Shown here piece by piece: positions 1 through 9,184 of a DNA stretch of 64,000 nt. Where the stretch lies: positions 62,001 to 126,000 of the forward strand of contig JANPIV010000041.1 of the NCBI GenBank assembly GCA_031425155.1, given 5' to 3'. The notes beneath the pieces were generated by a model. That model saw only the letters and a program-made list of their open reading frames with translations. It was not told where the DNA came from and did not search any database. The stretch comes from M3007 sp031425155. GTDB taxonomy: Bacteria; Bacteroidota; Bacteroidia; Chitinophagales; Saprospiraceae. The translations under genes and the position numbers were made by a program. Every line of letters begins with the position of its first letter. The stretch's first letter is position 1.

Positions 1-141
1 TGTTGCGCGGTATTGCTGGATGCGTTCCCGACTTTCTCTAACTTTCCGATATACTTCTTCCCATTCAGCGAGGTCTTTCTCGTCACTGATTGCATGAATC
101 GCTTCCAGCAATTGGGCTTTTTTCTCCTGAAATTCTGCCAT
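1..141 (-). CDS. Small charged helical protein, partial (3' end outside window)
   Basis: The complement reads from an ATG at 141 without a stop to the window edge, giving 47 residues that begin MAEFQEKKAQLLEAIHAI. A good Shine-Dalgarno sequence (AGGAGGT, 147-153 on the complement) sits 5 bases before the ATG, which fixes the start. The visible part is rich in Glu, Lys and Arg and looks alpha-helical. Short proteins like this in Bacteroidota are sometimes antitoxins, but no partner toxin is visible and I do not assign a function. Confidence 0.6.
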   Translation of the reverse strand, partial: MAEFQEKKAQLLEAIHAISDEKDLAEWEEVYRKVRESRERIQQYRAT

Positions 142-240
142 GATGGACCTCCTTTTTTATACAAAAATACACGGAATCGTGAATGTCTCAAATAATCTTT
201 ACTATACTCGGCCATCCGGCCATTTGTGAAACCAACATTT

Positions 241-579
241 CTACCGTTTCCGGAAATCCTTGATCCGATGAATTTCTGCCCGTACCTCTTCCGAAAAGTC
301 AGCGATATCTGCCTCCGTGAGGATGTTGCGCAAAAATAAATACAATACAGTATCGAAGTACTGAGAACCACCCAAGTCATCGTAAGTGGCGGCAATATGC
401 TTGTTCAGTTTTTGGATGTGTCCAAACAGAGTGTGATAGGTCTCTTTGGTGTCCGCTTCCTGTTTTGCCCACTTATCCAGGATGTTCTTCGATTCGTTCA
501 GGCCACGCGTAAACTCTATGAGCAGCCCTTTGTCGATGAGCGCACGCGCGACTTTTTTGTCTGGTTTTGATAGTTGCAT
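241..579 (-). CDS. Hypothetical helical protein, 112 aa
   Basis: It starts at the ATG at 579 (MQLSKPDKKVARAL), 13 bases after the stop of the large histidine kinase, so the two are probably cotranscribed. A longer reading in this frame exists, but it would lie inside the kinase gene and is not credible. The protein is predicted all-helical with charged helices and no signal peptide or membrane segment. I recognise no family. Position suggests an accessory of the kinase; that is inference only. Confidence 0.6.
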   Translation of the reverse strand: MQLSKPDKKVARALIDKGLLIEFTRGLNESKNILDKWAKQEADTKETYHTLFGHIQKLNKHIAATYDDLGGSQYFDTVLYLFLRNILTEADIADFSEEVRAEIHRIKDFRKR

Positions 580-592
580 GACGATAAAAATT

Positions 593-3500
593 CTACTTCG
601 GCAAAAATATAAAAAATGCTGCACCTTGTCCCAGCTCGCCTTGTGCCGTGAGATAACCACCGTGATTTTCCACAATTTTTTTGGCAATGGATAGCCCAAT
701 GCCGGTGCCTTCATAATTACGTCCACCCAGCCGCTGAAACAAGCCAAAAATCCGCTCGCGGTACTTCTCTTCAAAGCCAATCCCGTTGTCTTCGACCATA
801 ATGCACACATAGTCAGCGGGTTGGATGTGTAGTTCCTGGGCCTGCGCTGCGGTAATGGGCTGCTCCTTAATATGGACTGTAGTCTGGGGTTTGTCACTGA
901 ATTTCAGCGCGTTAGCGATCAGATTCTGAAAGAGTTGGCGCATTTGGCCGCCCACCGCCAGCACGGTTGGCAACTCGCCGATTTCCAGCACGGCATTTTT
1001 GTCGCGGATGGTGATTTCCAGATCTTCTATGATCTGACGCACGATCTGGCGCAGGTCAACGGGCTTGCGGGGCAGCTCACCATTAGAGAGTTTAGAATAG
1101 GTCAGTACATCCTCGATGAGCGTTTGCATCCGCTGCGAGGCCGTGATGATTTTAGCCAGGAACTCCAGGTCTTCCTCCGATACTTTTTCTTTTACCCGGT
1201 CATGGAGCATACTGCCGAATACCTGGATTTTGCGCAGCGGCTCTTTCAAATCGTGCGAAGCGACCGAGGCGAACTGCATCAAATCGAGGTTGGAGCGCTC
1301 GAGTTGGATATTGGTTTCGGCCAGGCTGTCGGATGCGGTTTTGAGGGCAGTATAGTTTTGCGCGAGCAGGGTCGCCATTTTTTTATCTTCCGTAATATCG
1401 GTAAAAGTAGTCACCAGACCATCCAGCATTTTCACGTTGGTCACATTGTACCAGCGGTCGAGCCGCTCATCATAAGAGTCGAAAGAGCGTGGTTCGCCGG
1501 TTCGCACCACCTCTTTGAATTGTTCAATATGCTGCGGATTCATCCGGGGAAACACTTGCAGCAAACGCTTGCCAATTAACTCGGCAGTAGGCAGTCCGAA
1601 GGTTTTTTCTGCGGCAGAATTGACGCTAATGAACTCAAAATCAATGATTTCTCCCTGCTCGTCATACACTGCTTTTTTGGCCGTAATACCGCTGATCGAG
1701 CTGTTGAGCACACTTTCCAGCACACTGGTCAGCCGCCGGGTTTGGGTGACGTCAATGAAATTGATCACGGCACCATTTACAGTTTTGTCGCGCCGCAAAT
1801 ATGGCGTGATGCGCAACGAATAAAAACGGCCATCCTCCAACGCAATTTCTTTCTCCATAGGCTGGGCGGATTTCAGCACCGCCTTGATGTTGTTGGCCAG
1901 GTCTATCTGTTTGATATTGGTGGTAATATCGAGGATAGAGCGGCCTATGTCGCCGTCAATGAGGTTGACCATGCGGGTGGCGGCGGGCGAAAACCGGCGT
2001 ACAGTGAGTTTGCGGTCCACTAATATCTGGCCGATGTCGGAGTTTTTAAAATAGTTGTTCAGGTCGTCGTTCAGTTCGATCAACTCCTTGATTTTCAACT
2101 GGTGTTCGGCACTGACGGTATATAATTCTTCATTGAGCGACTGCAATTCTTCGTTGGTGCTTTGCAGTTCTTCATTGGTACTCACCATTTCCTCGCCCTG
2201 CGATTGCAGCTCTTCATTGGTGGATTCCATCTCTTCGATGACCGCCTGCAGGCCCTGGCGCGTTTCGCGGAGTTCGGCTTCCAATTCTTCGATCCGCGTG
2301 ACGCTGCCAACAGTAGTCGAGACCACCACTTCGGAAGCCTTTTTTTCTATTTTTCCTTCTTCCAATACCACGAATAAAAACGGCTGCAAATAGTCTTTGG
2401 ATTGTAGCCAGGGTTTTACGACGATATTGACGTAGTACGCCTCGGTGCCTTCGTACAGTTTTACGTTGGGCATAGTCACCTTCTCGTTGTCATTCAGGGC
2501 TTTACGCAGACAAATGCCCAGCGGTATGGCCAGTTCGGAGGATACGAGTTTGAGTACATTCAGGTTAAAATTGCCATCAGGAAAGCGCAGGTACTGCTTG
2601 AATTCGCCGATGGCATGTTTTACATTGAATTCTTTATCCAGAAAAATACCGGCAAAACGGTGCATTTCGAGCATCGTTTCTTTGAATATTTCTCCAATAT
2701 TATTCAGGGCGTTCTTGCTGGCGGTAGTGGTGGGAGGAGATACGCGGGAAATAGCCTTGGGCTCAAATGGCACGAAGAAACTGTCCTGTTCATAGTCGCG
2801 CGATTTGGAAATACATTGATAGAGTTTCCATTTGCGCTCTATTTCCTGCATATTTTCTTTTAGCAACCCAATATTTTCACTGGGACCAAGCAGTAAATAA
2901 CCTTGCGGATTGAGGGCAAAATGAAATTTTTTCAAGACTGTTTTTTGCAACATCGGATCAATATAGATCAGCATATTGCGGCAACTGACCAAATCCACGC
3001 GGCTAAAGGGCGGGTCTTTCAGCACATCATGCTGGGCGAACACCACCATTTTACGCAGAAAGGGTGCCACCTGATAGTTTTGTTTTTCCCGGTTAAAAAA
3101 TTTCAGCAGACGTGCCGGCAAAAGGTCTTTTTCGATGGAAGCGGGATAGACCCCACGAGAGGCCGTCTCCAGCGCATCGCTGTCAATATCGCTGGCGAAT
3201 ACTTTTACCGTCAGATTGGTCAAACTATTTTGTTCCAGGTGCTCCTGCACCAGCATGGCAATAGAATAGGCCTCTTCTCCGCTACTGCACGCGGCCACCC
3301 ATATTTTCACCGTATCGCTCTCCGTTTTATTGGTTAAAATGCCGGGAATCACCTGCTTCTGCAGCAGCTCGAACGCCTCGGCATCCCGAAAAAATTTGGT
3401 CACATTGATCAAAAACTCTTTGGAAAGGGCGGTGACCTCCTGCGGATTATTTTGCAGATGTTCATAGTAAGCCTCTATGGTACTGATCCCCATTTCAAGC

Positions 3501-4246
3501 ATCCGTTTGGCCATACGACGGTACAAGGTCGGCCTTTTATAATGGCTGAAATCGTGGCGGGTTGTGTGCTGGATCATTGCCAGTATCTCCTGCAAAACTG
3601 CTTCTTCCGTCGGCTGGAGCGCGAGCAGGGGTTTGTCCGGCACTTCATCCCGCAGGGAAGCCACCAATTCTTCGCCGATCATATCGGGTGGAAGAATAAT
3701 ATCCGCGAGGCCACTGGCAACGGCACTACCCGGCATCCCATCGAAAGCAGCACTCAGGGGATCCTGTACGATAACCAGTCCGTTTTCACTTTTTATCGCC
3801 TCGATACCCCTGGTGCCATCCGTACCGGAGCCGGAGAGGATGATGCCCACCGCCTTGCTGCTCTGATCCTGGGCGAGCGACTCGAAAAAAATATCCACGG
3901 CCGTATTGGGCAGGCGGTCTTTCACTTTATCGTCCAGTTTGAGTCGGCCATACTGGATTGTCATGATTTTTTTACTCGGCAGCACATAGACGCAGTCGGG
4001 CCGGGGCAGCATACCGTCTTCTGCTTCAAACACCTGCATCGGGGTGTGCCGTGAGAGCAGGTCAGGCATCAGACTTTTGTGATCGGGCGATAAATGTTGG
4101 ACGACGACAAATGAAAAACCCGTATTTGCTGGCATATTTTCAAATAAATCGTGGATGGCCTCCATTCCCCCTGCCGAGGCACCGATGCCAATAATATATT
4201 GGCTGGATGCAGTTTCTTCTGGTGTTATTATTGACTTTTCTACCAT
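593..4246 (-). CDS. CheB-CheR-PAS-histidine kinase fusion (1217 aa)
   Basis: Domains in order: a CheB methylesterase domain (about 15-200) with the catalytic triad visible as Ser24 (GASAGG), His51 (QHLSPDH) and Asp143 (GSGTDG). Next a CheR methyltransferase domain (about 215-480) with AACSSGEEAYS near 318. Then a coiled coil of repeated STNEELQ heptads (about 650-730), two PAS domains (about 732-835 and 845-950), a HisKA dimerisation domain with phospho-acceptor His998 (SHDLKEP), and a HATPase with N, G1 and G2 boxes (NALKFSD, DNGIGF, GTGIGLS). No receiver domain and no transmembrane segment is seen, so it is a cytoplasmic sensor kinase that must pass phosphate to a separate receiver. The divergent receiver gene starting at 4383 is the obvious partner. 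In classical chemotaxis CheR and CheB methylate and demethylate receptors; in these fusions the substrate is unknown. No chemoreceptor gene is in the window. Confidence 0.95.
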   Translation of the reverse strand: MVEKSIITPEETASSQYIIGIGASAGGMEAIHDLFENMPANTGFSFVVVQHLSPDHKSLMPDLLSRHTPMQVFEAEDGMLPRPDCVYVLPSKKIMTIQYGRLKLDDKVKDRLPNTAVDIFFESLAQDQSSKAVGIILSGSGTDGTRGIEAIKSENGLVIVQDPLSAAFDGMPGSAVASGLADIILPPDMIGEELVASLRDEVPDKPLLALQPTEEAVLQEILAMIQHTTRHDFSHYKRPTLYRRMAKRMLEMGISTIEAYYEHLQNNPQEVTALSKEFLINVTKFFRDAEAFELLQKQVIPGILTNKTESDTVKIWVAACSSGEEAYSIAMLVQEHLEQNSLTNLTVKVFASDIDSDALETASRGVYPASIEKDLLPARLLKFFNREKQNYQVAPFLRKMVVFAQHDVLKDPPFSRVDLVSCRNMLIYIDPMLQKTVLKKFHFALNPQGYLLLGPSENIGLLKENMQEIERKWKLYQCISKSRDYEQDSFFVPFEPKAISRVSPPTTTASKNALNNIGEIFKETMLEMHRFAGIFLDKEFNVKHAIGEFKQYLRFPDGNFNLNVLKLVSSELAIPLGICLRKALNDNEKVTMPNVKLYEGTEAYYVNIVVKPWLQSKDYLQPFLFVVLEEGKIEKKASEVVVSTTVGSVTRIEELEAELRETRQGLQAVIEEMESTNEELQSQGEEMVSTNEELQSTNEELQSLNEELYTVSAEHQLKIKELIELNDDLNNYFKNSDIGQILVDRKLTVRRFSPAATRMVNLIDGDIGRSILDITTNIKQIDLANNIKAVLKSAQPMEKEIALEDGRFYSLRITPYLRRDKTVNGAVINFIDVTQTRRLTSVLESVLNSSISGITAKKAVYDEQGEIIDFEFISVNSAAEKTFGLPTAELIGKRLLQVFPRMNPQHIEQFKEVVRTGEPRSFDSYDERLDRWYNVTNVKMLDGLVTTFTDITEDKKMATLLAQNYTALKTASDSLAETNIQLERSNLDLMQFASVASHDLKEPLRKIQVFGSMLHDRVKEKVSEEDLEFLAKIITASQRMQTLIEDVLTYSKLSNGELPRKPVDLRQIVRQIIEDLEITIRDKNAVLEIGELPTVLAVGGQMRQLFQNLIANALKFSDKPQTTVHIKEQPITAAQAQELHIQPADYVCIMVEDNGIGFEEKYRERIFGLFQRLGGRNYEGTGIGLSIAKKIVENHGGYLTAQGELGQGAAFFIFLPK

Positions 4247-4337
4247 TTTCTACGTTGAGTGTTCAATTTGGGTAAAGTATTGACGCTTTTTGGAAAGCAG
4301 CTACGTTTTTTGGGGTTAAGAATTAACTTTTTCCAGT

Positions 4338-4345
4338 TATGTTTG
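4338..4345 (+). promoter_or_regulatory. Bacteroidota -7 promoter box (TATGTTTG) of the receiver gene
   Basis: TATGTTTG matches the Bacteroidota -7 consensus TAnnTTTG. Transcription would begin around 4349-4352, on top of the upstream in-frame ATG at 4350, so translation should begin at the next ATG, 4383. The -33 element is weak. The 13 bases TTATGTTTGCGCG (4337-4349) recur exactly upstream of the paralogous receiver at 49025-49037. Confidence 0.5.
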
Positions 4346-4382
4346 CGCGATGCGTAAAAATAACTTCTCTGATTCAGCGCAA

Positions 4383-4778
4383 ATGAATCCTGTACATATT
4401 CTCCTCGTCGAAGATGATCCAGACGATATTGAACTGCTGGAAGCCGCTTTTAAAGGCGACCACATCCCATTTCGGATGGATACGGTCATGCAGGGCGATG
4501 CGGTATTACCGTTACTCACCAGCCTCTCCACCTTACCTGATGTGATCGTGCTGGACCTGAATCTTCCCAGAATGCATGGGCGGGAGGTATTGCAATTGCT
4601 CAAAGTCTCCGCTCCTTTTCAGGATATTCCGGTGGCCATCCTGACCACTTCTTCTTCTACTGCCGACCGCGAATTTTGTAAAGAGGCTGGTGCTGATATT
4701 TTTCTCACCAAACCCTCTACGGTGGAAGGATTTCAAGCGGTAACCCGGGCTATTCTGCGGGCAGCTTCGGCGGCTTGA
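4383..4778 (+). CDS. Single-domain response regulator (Rcp1/CheY-like), 131 aa
   Basis: A stand-alone receiver of the Rcp1 type with no output domain. Visible residues: acidic pocket ED-D-DPDD (10-15), phospho-acceptor Asp58 in VLDLNLPRMHG, Thr88/Thr89 in ILTTSS, and Lys110 in LTKP. The start at 4383 is preferred over the ATG at 4350 because a -7 promoter box ends only 5 bases before 4350. It is divergent from the CheB-CheR-kinase gene and very probably receives phosphate from it, as Rcp1-type receivers do from bacteriophytochrome-type kinases. It is clearly paralogous to the receiver at 49066-49473. Confidence 0.92.
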   Translation: MNPVHILLVEDDPDDIELLEAAFKGDHIPFRMDTVMQGDAVLPLLTSLSTLPDVIVLDLNLPRMHGREVLQLLKVSAPFQDIPVAILTTSSSTADREFCKEAGADIFLTKPSTVEGFQAVTRAILRAASAA

Positions 4779-5539
4779 GGCAGCTGCAAACAGGGTGTTG
4801 CGGTTTAGAACTGTTCCTTACGGTAGTTTCAAAAATATTGTGCCAGCAATAGAGTAGTGCAGCGGTGTTGGGAAATTGGAGGCGAAGAAAAAGCAAGTAG
4901 CAACAGGGAACAAAAGGCGGGTGCCCTGCTTTGAAAAAACGGCAATGTTTTTGGTCAAACGGGGTTATTTAGCCTCTCTTTACGATATTTATGTTAATGT
5001 TCGATTTTCGGGGCGGCCATCAAGAAAGCCGGCGTATCTTTGCAGGCTAATTCGGGTATGCTTAAAATCTTACCTTATAATGATAAGGTAGAATCTTGTA
5101 CTAATCTGGTACTTTTTTGAATGAATGAACAGACCGTAAGCAGCGATTTCTACCTGCCTGCTTTATAAGACAGTAAAGGAGCAAGATTACTAGTCTATTT
5201 CCATTAGTCACTGTCAGAAAAATGACCTTTTATAATGCCGTTTATTGGTAATAGCCTGAAAGTATATAGGCTGTCCCAAAAAATAAAGACGGCTTGTAGG
5301 TTAAAATCAACCATAATAATCTATTTATTTGCATATATATATGTTTTTGTCGTTTGGCTATATCTTTACTGCACATAAGTACCGGCTACTTATGAAAGGC
5401 GAAGCCTTGTAATTACTGAACATACCCAATTATTAAAGTCTTCTGAATACTCGCTGTAAAGCAAGGGAAGGCTAAATATACAGGTATAAACTTTGAAATT
5501 TTTTCAATTCTACGCTAACATTTTAAGGTACCAAGGCCA
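4779..5539. other. Long non-coding stretch upstream of the polysaccharide locus
   Basis: These 761 bases hold no convincing gene; a 71-codon reading at 4876-5091 has no family features and is crossed by a promoter-like box. TATCTTTG at 5035-5042 fits the -7 consensus but lacks a good -33. A perfect hairpin follows at 5071-5090. Just before the first polysaccharide gene, TATAAACTTTG (5485-5495) is a near-match with one extra spacer base. The stretch probably carries the promoter and a long leader of the locus (inference). Confidence 0.45.
5070..5091 (+). repeat. Hairpin/inverted repeat in the leader
   Basis: TACCTTAT (5071-5078) and ATAAGGTA (5083-5090) are perfect complements around an AATG loop, with one further T-G pair outside. 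There is no run of T directly after it, so it is not a typical terminator. It could be an operator or an RNA leader structure; the sequence does not decide. Confidence 0.4.
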
Positions 5540-6499
5540 ATGAATTTCGCTCTTATCGGCGCAGCAGGCTATATTGCTCCTCGGCATTTAAAGGCTATCT
5601 ATGATACCGGCCACCGCCTGGTGGCTGCTTATGATCCAAATGACTCGGTGGGTATATTGGACAGTTTTTTCCCCGAAGCTGATTTTTTCATCGAGTTCGA
5701 GCGCTTCGACCGGCATCTGGACAAATTGAAAAGAGCTGGACAAAAAATTGATTATATCAGCATTTGTTCCCCTAATTATCTGCATGACGCACATATTCGT
5801 TTCGGCTTGCGTTTGGGTGCGGATGTCATTTGTGAAAAACCGCTCGTGCTAAACCCCTGGAACGCCGAAGCACTGCAGGAAAGTGAGGCCGAAACCGGCA
5901 AAAAGGTAAATACTATTCTGCAATTACGCTTGCACCCTGCCCTGATTGCCCTGAAAAAACAGATCGACCAAGCACCCGGCCAATATGAAGTAAACCTGAC
6001 ATATATTACCGCTCGGGGCAACTGGTACTACACGAGCTGGAAAGCCGACCTGGCCAAATCCGGTGGTATTGCCACTAACATTGGTATTCACTTTTTTGAT
6101 ATGCTGATCTGGATTTTTGGCGCAGTAAAAGAAAATATCGTACACCTGCATACTCAGGACCGCGCAGCCGGGCTCCTGCAACTGGAAAAAGCGCAAGTGC
6201 GCTGGTTCCTCAGCATCAACGCTGAGAATCTGCCGGATCAGGCAAAAATCCACGGCCAACGGACTTTCCGGTCTATTACTGTCGATGGAAAGGAAGTAGA
6301 ATTCAGCGAAGGGTTTACCGACCTGCATACCCGTAGTTATGAAGAAATCCTGGCAGGCAGCGGCTTCGGAATACATACCATCTTGCCCGCTATTCAGGTG
6401 GCCCACGATATCCGTACCAGCCAACCAGTGGCATGGAGCGATCATCATCATCCTATGGTCCGTTTGGATATAAACAAGAACCTGCTCACAAGTGATTGA
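5540..6499 (+). CDS. wbpB: UDP-GlcNAc3-keto-uronate-type oxidase, WbpB/WlbA family
   Basis: A Gfo/Idh/MocA oxidoreductase of 319 residues. The N-terminus (FALIGAAGYIAPRHLKAI) carries the NAD-binding Rossmann loop. ICSPNYLHDAHI and CEKPL (the family EKP motif) follow near 75-100. The region around TYITARGNWYYTSWK and the NIGIHFFDML histidine helix closely match Pseudomonas WbpB. WbpB oxidises C3 of UDP-N-acetylglucosaminuronate on the route to 2,3-diamino uronic acids. Its usual partners WbpA, WbpE and WbpD are not in the window. First gene of the long plus-strand polysaccharide locus. Confidence 0.9.
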   Translation: MNFALIGAAGYIAPRHLKAIYDTGHRLVAAYDPNDSVGILDSFFPEADFFIEFERFDRHLDKLKRAGQKIDYISICSPNYLHDAHIRFGLRLGADVICEKPLVLNPWNAEALQESEAETGKKVNTILQLRLHPALIALKKQIDQAPGQYEVNLTYITARGNWYYTSWKADLAKSGGIATNIGIHFFDMLIWIFGAVKENIVHLHTQDRAAGLLQLEKAQVRWFLSINAENLPDQAKIHGQRTFRSITVDGKEVEFSEGFTDLHTRSYEEILAGSGFGIHTILPAIQVAHDIRTSQPVAWSDHHHPMVRLDINKNLLTSD

Positions 6500-6571
6500 T
6501 TTTAAAAGATTTGTGTCTTTATATAATTTTCCTGAGTGAGTAATATGGCAAAGTCAAACACTTAATCATCC

Positions 6572-7306
6572 ATGTTCCGCCTTTTTCAGCGTAATACTTG
6601 CTCTACCTTCTCTTACTCGGTATTTCAAACAGATATGCACTCCCATATCCTGCCGGGCATAGACGATGGTGCGCCAGACGTAGAAACCAGTCTGCAGCTG
6701 ATTCGCGGACTCATGGATTTGGGATATCAGTCTTTTATTGCCACCCCACATATTTACCACGAACTTTACCCCAACACCGCCACCACGATTGAGACTGCTT
6801 TACAAACTATCCGGGCTGCTTTGCTTGCCGCCGGTATTTCGATACGCCTCGAAGCCGCCGCCGAGTACATGCTCGATGACCATTTTGAAACACTCTTGGA
6901 ACAAGGAGCCTTGTTGACTTTGCCTGGCCGCCGTGTGCTGATTGAGATGTCCCCTCTTTCAGCACCGCCGTTGCTGGATCACTACTTGTTTCGGCTCCAA
7001 CTGAAAGGATATGTACCGCTTATTGCGCATCCAGAGCGTTACTTATTCCTCAAGACTAATAGAAACCGCTTCCATGACTGGTTTGACCGTGGCTGCGAAC
7101 TGCAACTTAATCTGCTTTCGCTCACCGGCTACTATGGCCCTACGGTACGCGATGCGGCTTTGTATCTTTTAAAAAACAAATTAGTTCATTTTGTCGGCAC
7201 GGATGTCCATCACCAAAGACATATAGAACTATTACAAAAAGCATTAAGTGATAAGAACTTGCAAAAATTGCTGCAATATGAAGGGTTACGGAATAGGATA
7301 CTTTAA
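6572..7306 (+). CDS. PHP-type protein-tyrosine phosphatase, CpsB/YwqE family
   Basis: A 244-residue metal-dependent phosphatase of the polymerase-and-histidinol-phosphatase fold. The metal-binding motifs are all present: DMHSHILPGIDDG near 21-33, ATPH near 58, EAAAEYM near 95, IAHPERY near 150 and GTDVHH near 210. In Gram-positive capsule loci this enzyme dephosphorylates the tyrosine tail of the CpsD kinase. Here the matching tyrosine kinase lies two genes downstream with an eight-tyrosine tail, so this is its likely antagonist. It replaces the low-molecular-weight phosphatase Wzb found in many Gram-negative loci. Confidence 0.92.
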   Translation: MFRLFQRNTCSTFSYSVFQTDMHSHILPGIDDGAPDVETSLQLIRGLMDLGYQSFIATPHIYHELYPNTATTIETALQTIRAALLAAGISIRLEAAAEYMLDDHFETLLEQGALLTLPGRRVLIEMSPLSAPPLLDHYLFRLQLKGYVPLIAHPERYLFLKTNRNRFHDWFDRGCELQLNLLSLTGYYGPTVRDAALYLLKNKLVHFVGTDVHHQRHIELLQKALSDKNLQKLLQYEGLRNRIL

Positions 7307-7369
7307 GAGTTTGTATGATAATATTTCTGATCAACCCAAGTTTATTATCACTTATAAATTAAATACAAT

Positions 7370-8368
7370 ATGTTCAGGGTAAAAAATATTTTAGTCACCG
7401 GTGGAGCTGGTTTTATTGGTTCCAATCTGGCAGATGCTCTGCTGGAAGACCCACGCGTAGGCAAAGTGAGGGTACTGGATAACTTGTTGACTGGTTCAAT
7501 CGAAAATATCCGGCACTTACTGAACCACCCGCGCTTTGAATGGATGGAAGGAGATATTCGTGATCTGGATACCTGCCTGAAAGCCTGTGCAGGAATGGAT
7601 ATGATAGATCATCATGCAGCACTGGGTAGCGTACCGCGTTCTATCCAGCATCCGGTCATTACCAATAGCATTAATATATCGGGTACTTTAAATGTTTATG
7701 AAGCGGCCCGCCAGACCGGCATTCGCCGGATCGTGTTTGCAGCCTCTTCCTCTACCTATGGCGACCATCCCGGCTTGCCCAAAATAGAGGATAAAATTGG
7801 TAAGCCCCTCTCTCCGTATGCCGTAACCAAACTGGTCAATGAGTTGTACGCCGATGTGTACAGCAAATTATACGGTATAGAAATGATCGGGCTGCGTTAC
7901 TTTAATATTTTTGGGCCACGTCAAAGTCCAAATGGGGCTTATGCCGCCGTGATTCCGCTGTTTATGCAGTGTTTTTGGGATAATGAAGCACCACAAATAA
8001 ATGGCGATGGTAGTTTTAGCCGCGACTTTACTTATGTCGCCAATGCCGTTTTAGCCAATCGCCTGGCATTATTTACGGAAAGTAATACAGCGATTAACCA
8101 AATTTATAATATTGCTTGTGGGCATACTACCAGTTTGAACGAAATGGTGCAAACCTTGCGCACTATTAGTGGCAAAAGCATTCAGGCTAAATATGGGCCC
8201 AACCGGGCAGGCGATATACCCCATTCTCTGGCTGATATAAGCAAAGCCCAACAACATCTCGGATACCAGCCGAAAGTCCTGTTTCAGGAAGGTTTAGAGC
8301 AGACTTACCAATGGTTTATTGGACAAATTCAGGCTGATCTCGCCATTGCAGTCCCACAAACAGTATAA
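7370..8368 (+). CDS. wbpP: UDP-N-acetylglucosamine 4-epimerase, WbpP-like
   Basis: A short-chain dehydrogenase of 332 residues with the NAD loop VTGGAGFIGSN at the N-terminus, the catalytic Ser in AASSSTYGD, and YAVTK (Tyr-x3-Lys) near 147. The stretch FNIFGPRQSPNGAYAAVIP is typical of WbpP-type enzymes, which interconvert UDP-GlcNAc and UDP-GalNAc or their uronates. It probably supplies a galacto-configured amino sugar for the polymer. Substrate cannot be fixed from sequence. Confidence 0.88.
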   Translation: MFRVKNILVTGGAGFIGSNLADALLEDPRVGKVRVLDNLLTGSIENIRHLLNHPRFEWMEGDIRDLDTCLKACAGMDMIDHHAALGSVPRSIQHPVITNSINISGTLNVYEAARQTGIRRIVFAASSSTYGDHPGLPKIEDKIGKPLSPYAVTKLVNELYADVYSKLYGIEMIGLRYFNIFGPRQSPNGAYAAVIPLFMQCFWDNEAPQINGDGSFSRDFTYVANAVLANRLALFTESNTAINQIYNIACGHTTSLNEMVQTLRTISGKSIQAKYGPNRAGDIPHSLADISKAQQHLGYQPKVLFQEGLEQTYQWFIGQIQADLAIAVPQTV

Positions 8369-8395
8369 AATTCCAGCAACCACCCAAAGCGAAAT

Positions 8396-9184
8396 ATGAG
8401 ACTACCTAAAACATTCATTTTTTTATCGCTATTACTTTTACTGAACGCTTGTGTTTCCTCCAAAGAGCTGAAAAATTTCACAGAAGGTACAGCATTTGCC
8501 GTATTAGCCGATTCTATTAGAAACAGTGTGCCCCTGCGCTTGCAAACGGATGATCTGTTAAGTATCGTGGTGTACAACAGCAATGAAACCGATCCAAAGG
8601 CCATTGCACCTTTTAATCTGGCTGCATCTGCACCCACCGGAGGCGGGCAAAGCAATGACCCCACTGCTGCCAATTACCGGGTGGATGAAAAAGGAGACAT
8701 TCATTTTCCTGTATTGGGGCCTATCCATGTCGCCGGACTTACCTTGTCAGCTACCCGTGATACTCTTAGCCGCAAGCTAAATATCTACCTCAATGACCCG
8801 ATTGTCAATATGCGCTTACTTAATTTCAGGATTACCGTATTGGGGGAAGTAGCCAGTCCGGGGGCCTATACCGTGCCCAATGAGCGGGTAAATGTACTGG
8901 ATGCTATTGGTATGGCCGGCGATTTGGGTAATTACGGACGCCGGGACAATATCCTGGTGATTCGTGAGCAAAACGGCAAAAGGCAGTTTGAGCACCTCAA
9001 TCTAAAATCCAGGGATATTTTCACTTCTCCTTATTTCTATTTGCGCCAAAATGATATTGTGTATGTAGAACCATTGGAGCAAAAGACCACAACTATTGGT
9101 AGCAAAGGCCAGCAGGTTTTACCCTGGGTTTCTGCCGGAGTTACGCTTCTGAATCTAATCATCATTTTGATTAACGCGCGCTAG
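8396..9184 (+). CDS. wza: Polysaccharide export outer-membrane lipoprotein, Wza-like
   Basis: A 262-residue lipoprotein: a signal peptide ends in the lipobox LLNAC with Cys19 as the lipidated residue. A polysaccharide-export (Poly_export) domain follows (near 40-155, including YRVDEKGDIHFPVLGPI), then a SLBB domain with VLGEVASPGAYTVPNERVNVL. A hydrophobic segment near the C-terminus (VLPWVSAGVTLLNLIIILI) could be the outer-membrane helix. It would form the export channel for the polymer with the co-polymerase encoded next, with which it overlaps by one base. Confidence 0.92.
   Translation: MRLPKTFIFLSLLLLLNACVSSKELKNFTEGTAFAVLADSIRNSVPLRLQTDDLLSIVVYNSNETDPKAIAPFNLAASAPTGGGQSNDPTAANYRVDEKGDIHFPVLGPIHVAGLTLSATRDTLSRKLNIYLNDPIVNMRLLNFRITVLGEVASPGAYTVPNERVNVLDAIGMAGDLGNYGRRDNILVIREQNGKRQFEHLNLKSRDIFTSPYFYLRQNDIVYVEPLEQKTTTIGSKGQQVLPWVSAGVTLLNLIIILINAR

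Noticed and set aside
1..141. Toxin-antitoxin module at the left edge
   Set aside because: Only a partial small helical protein is visible and no toxin-like partner can be identified.
872..1579. 235-codon plus-strand reading frame inside the histidine kinase gene
   Set aside because: The opposite strand encodes HisKA and PAS domains with all motifs intact; the antisense protein matches nothing.
4876..5091. 71-codon plus-strand reading frame before the polysaccharide locus
   Set aside because: No recognisable domain and no clear ribosome site; a promoter-like box and a hairpin fall within it.
5270..5290. GGCTGTCCCAAAA, resembling the end of some insertion sequences
   Set aside because: A single short match with no partner end, transposase or target duplication.
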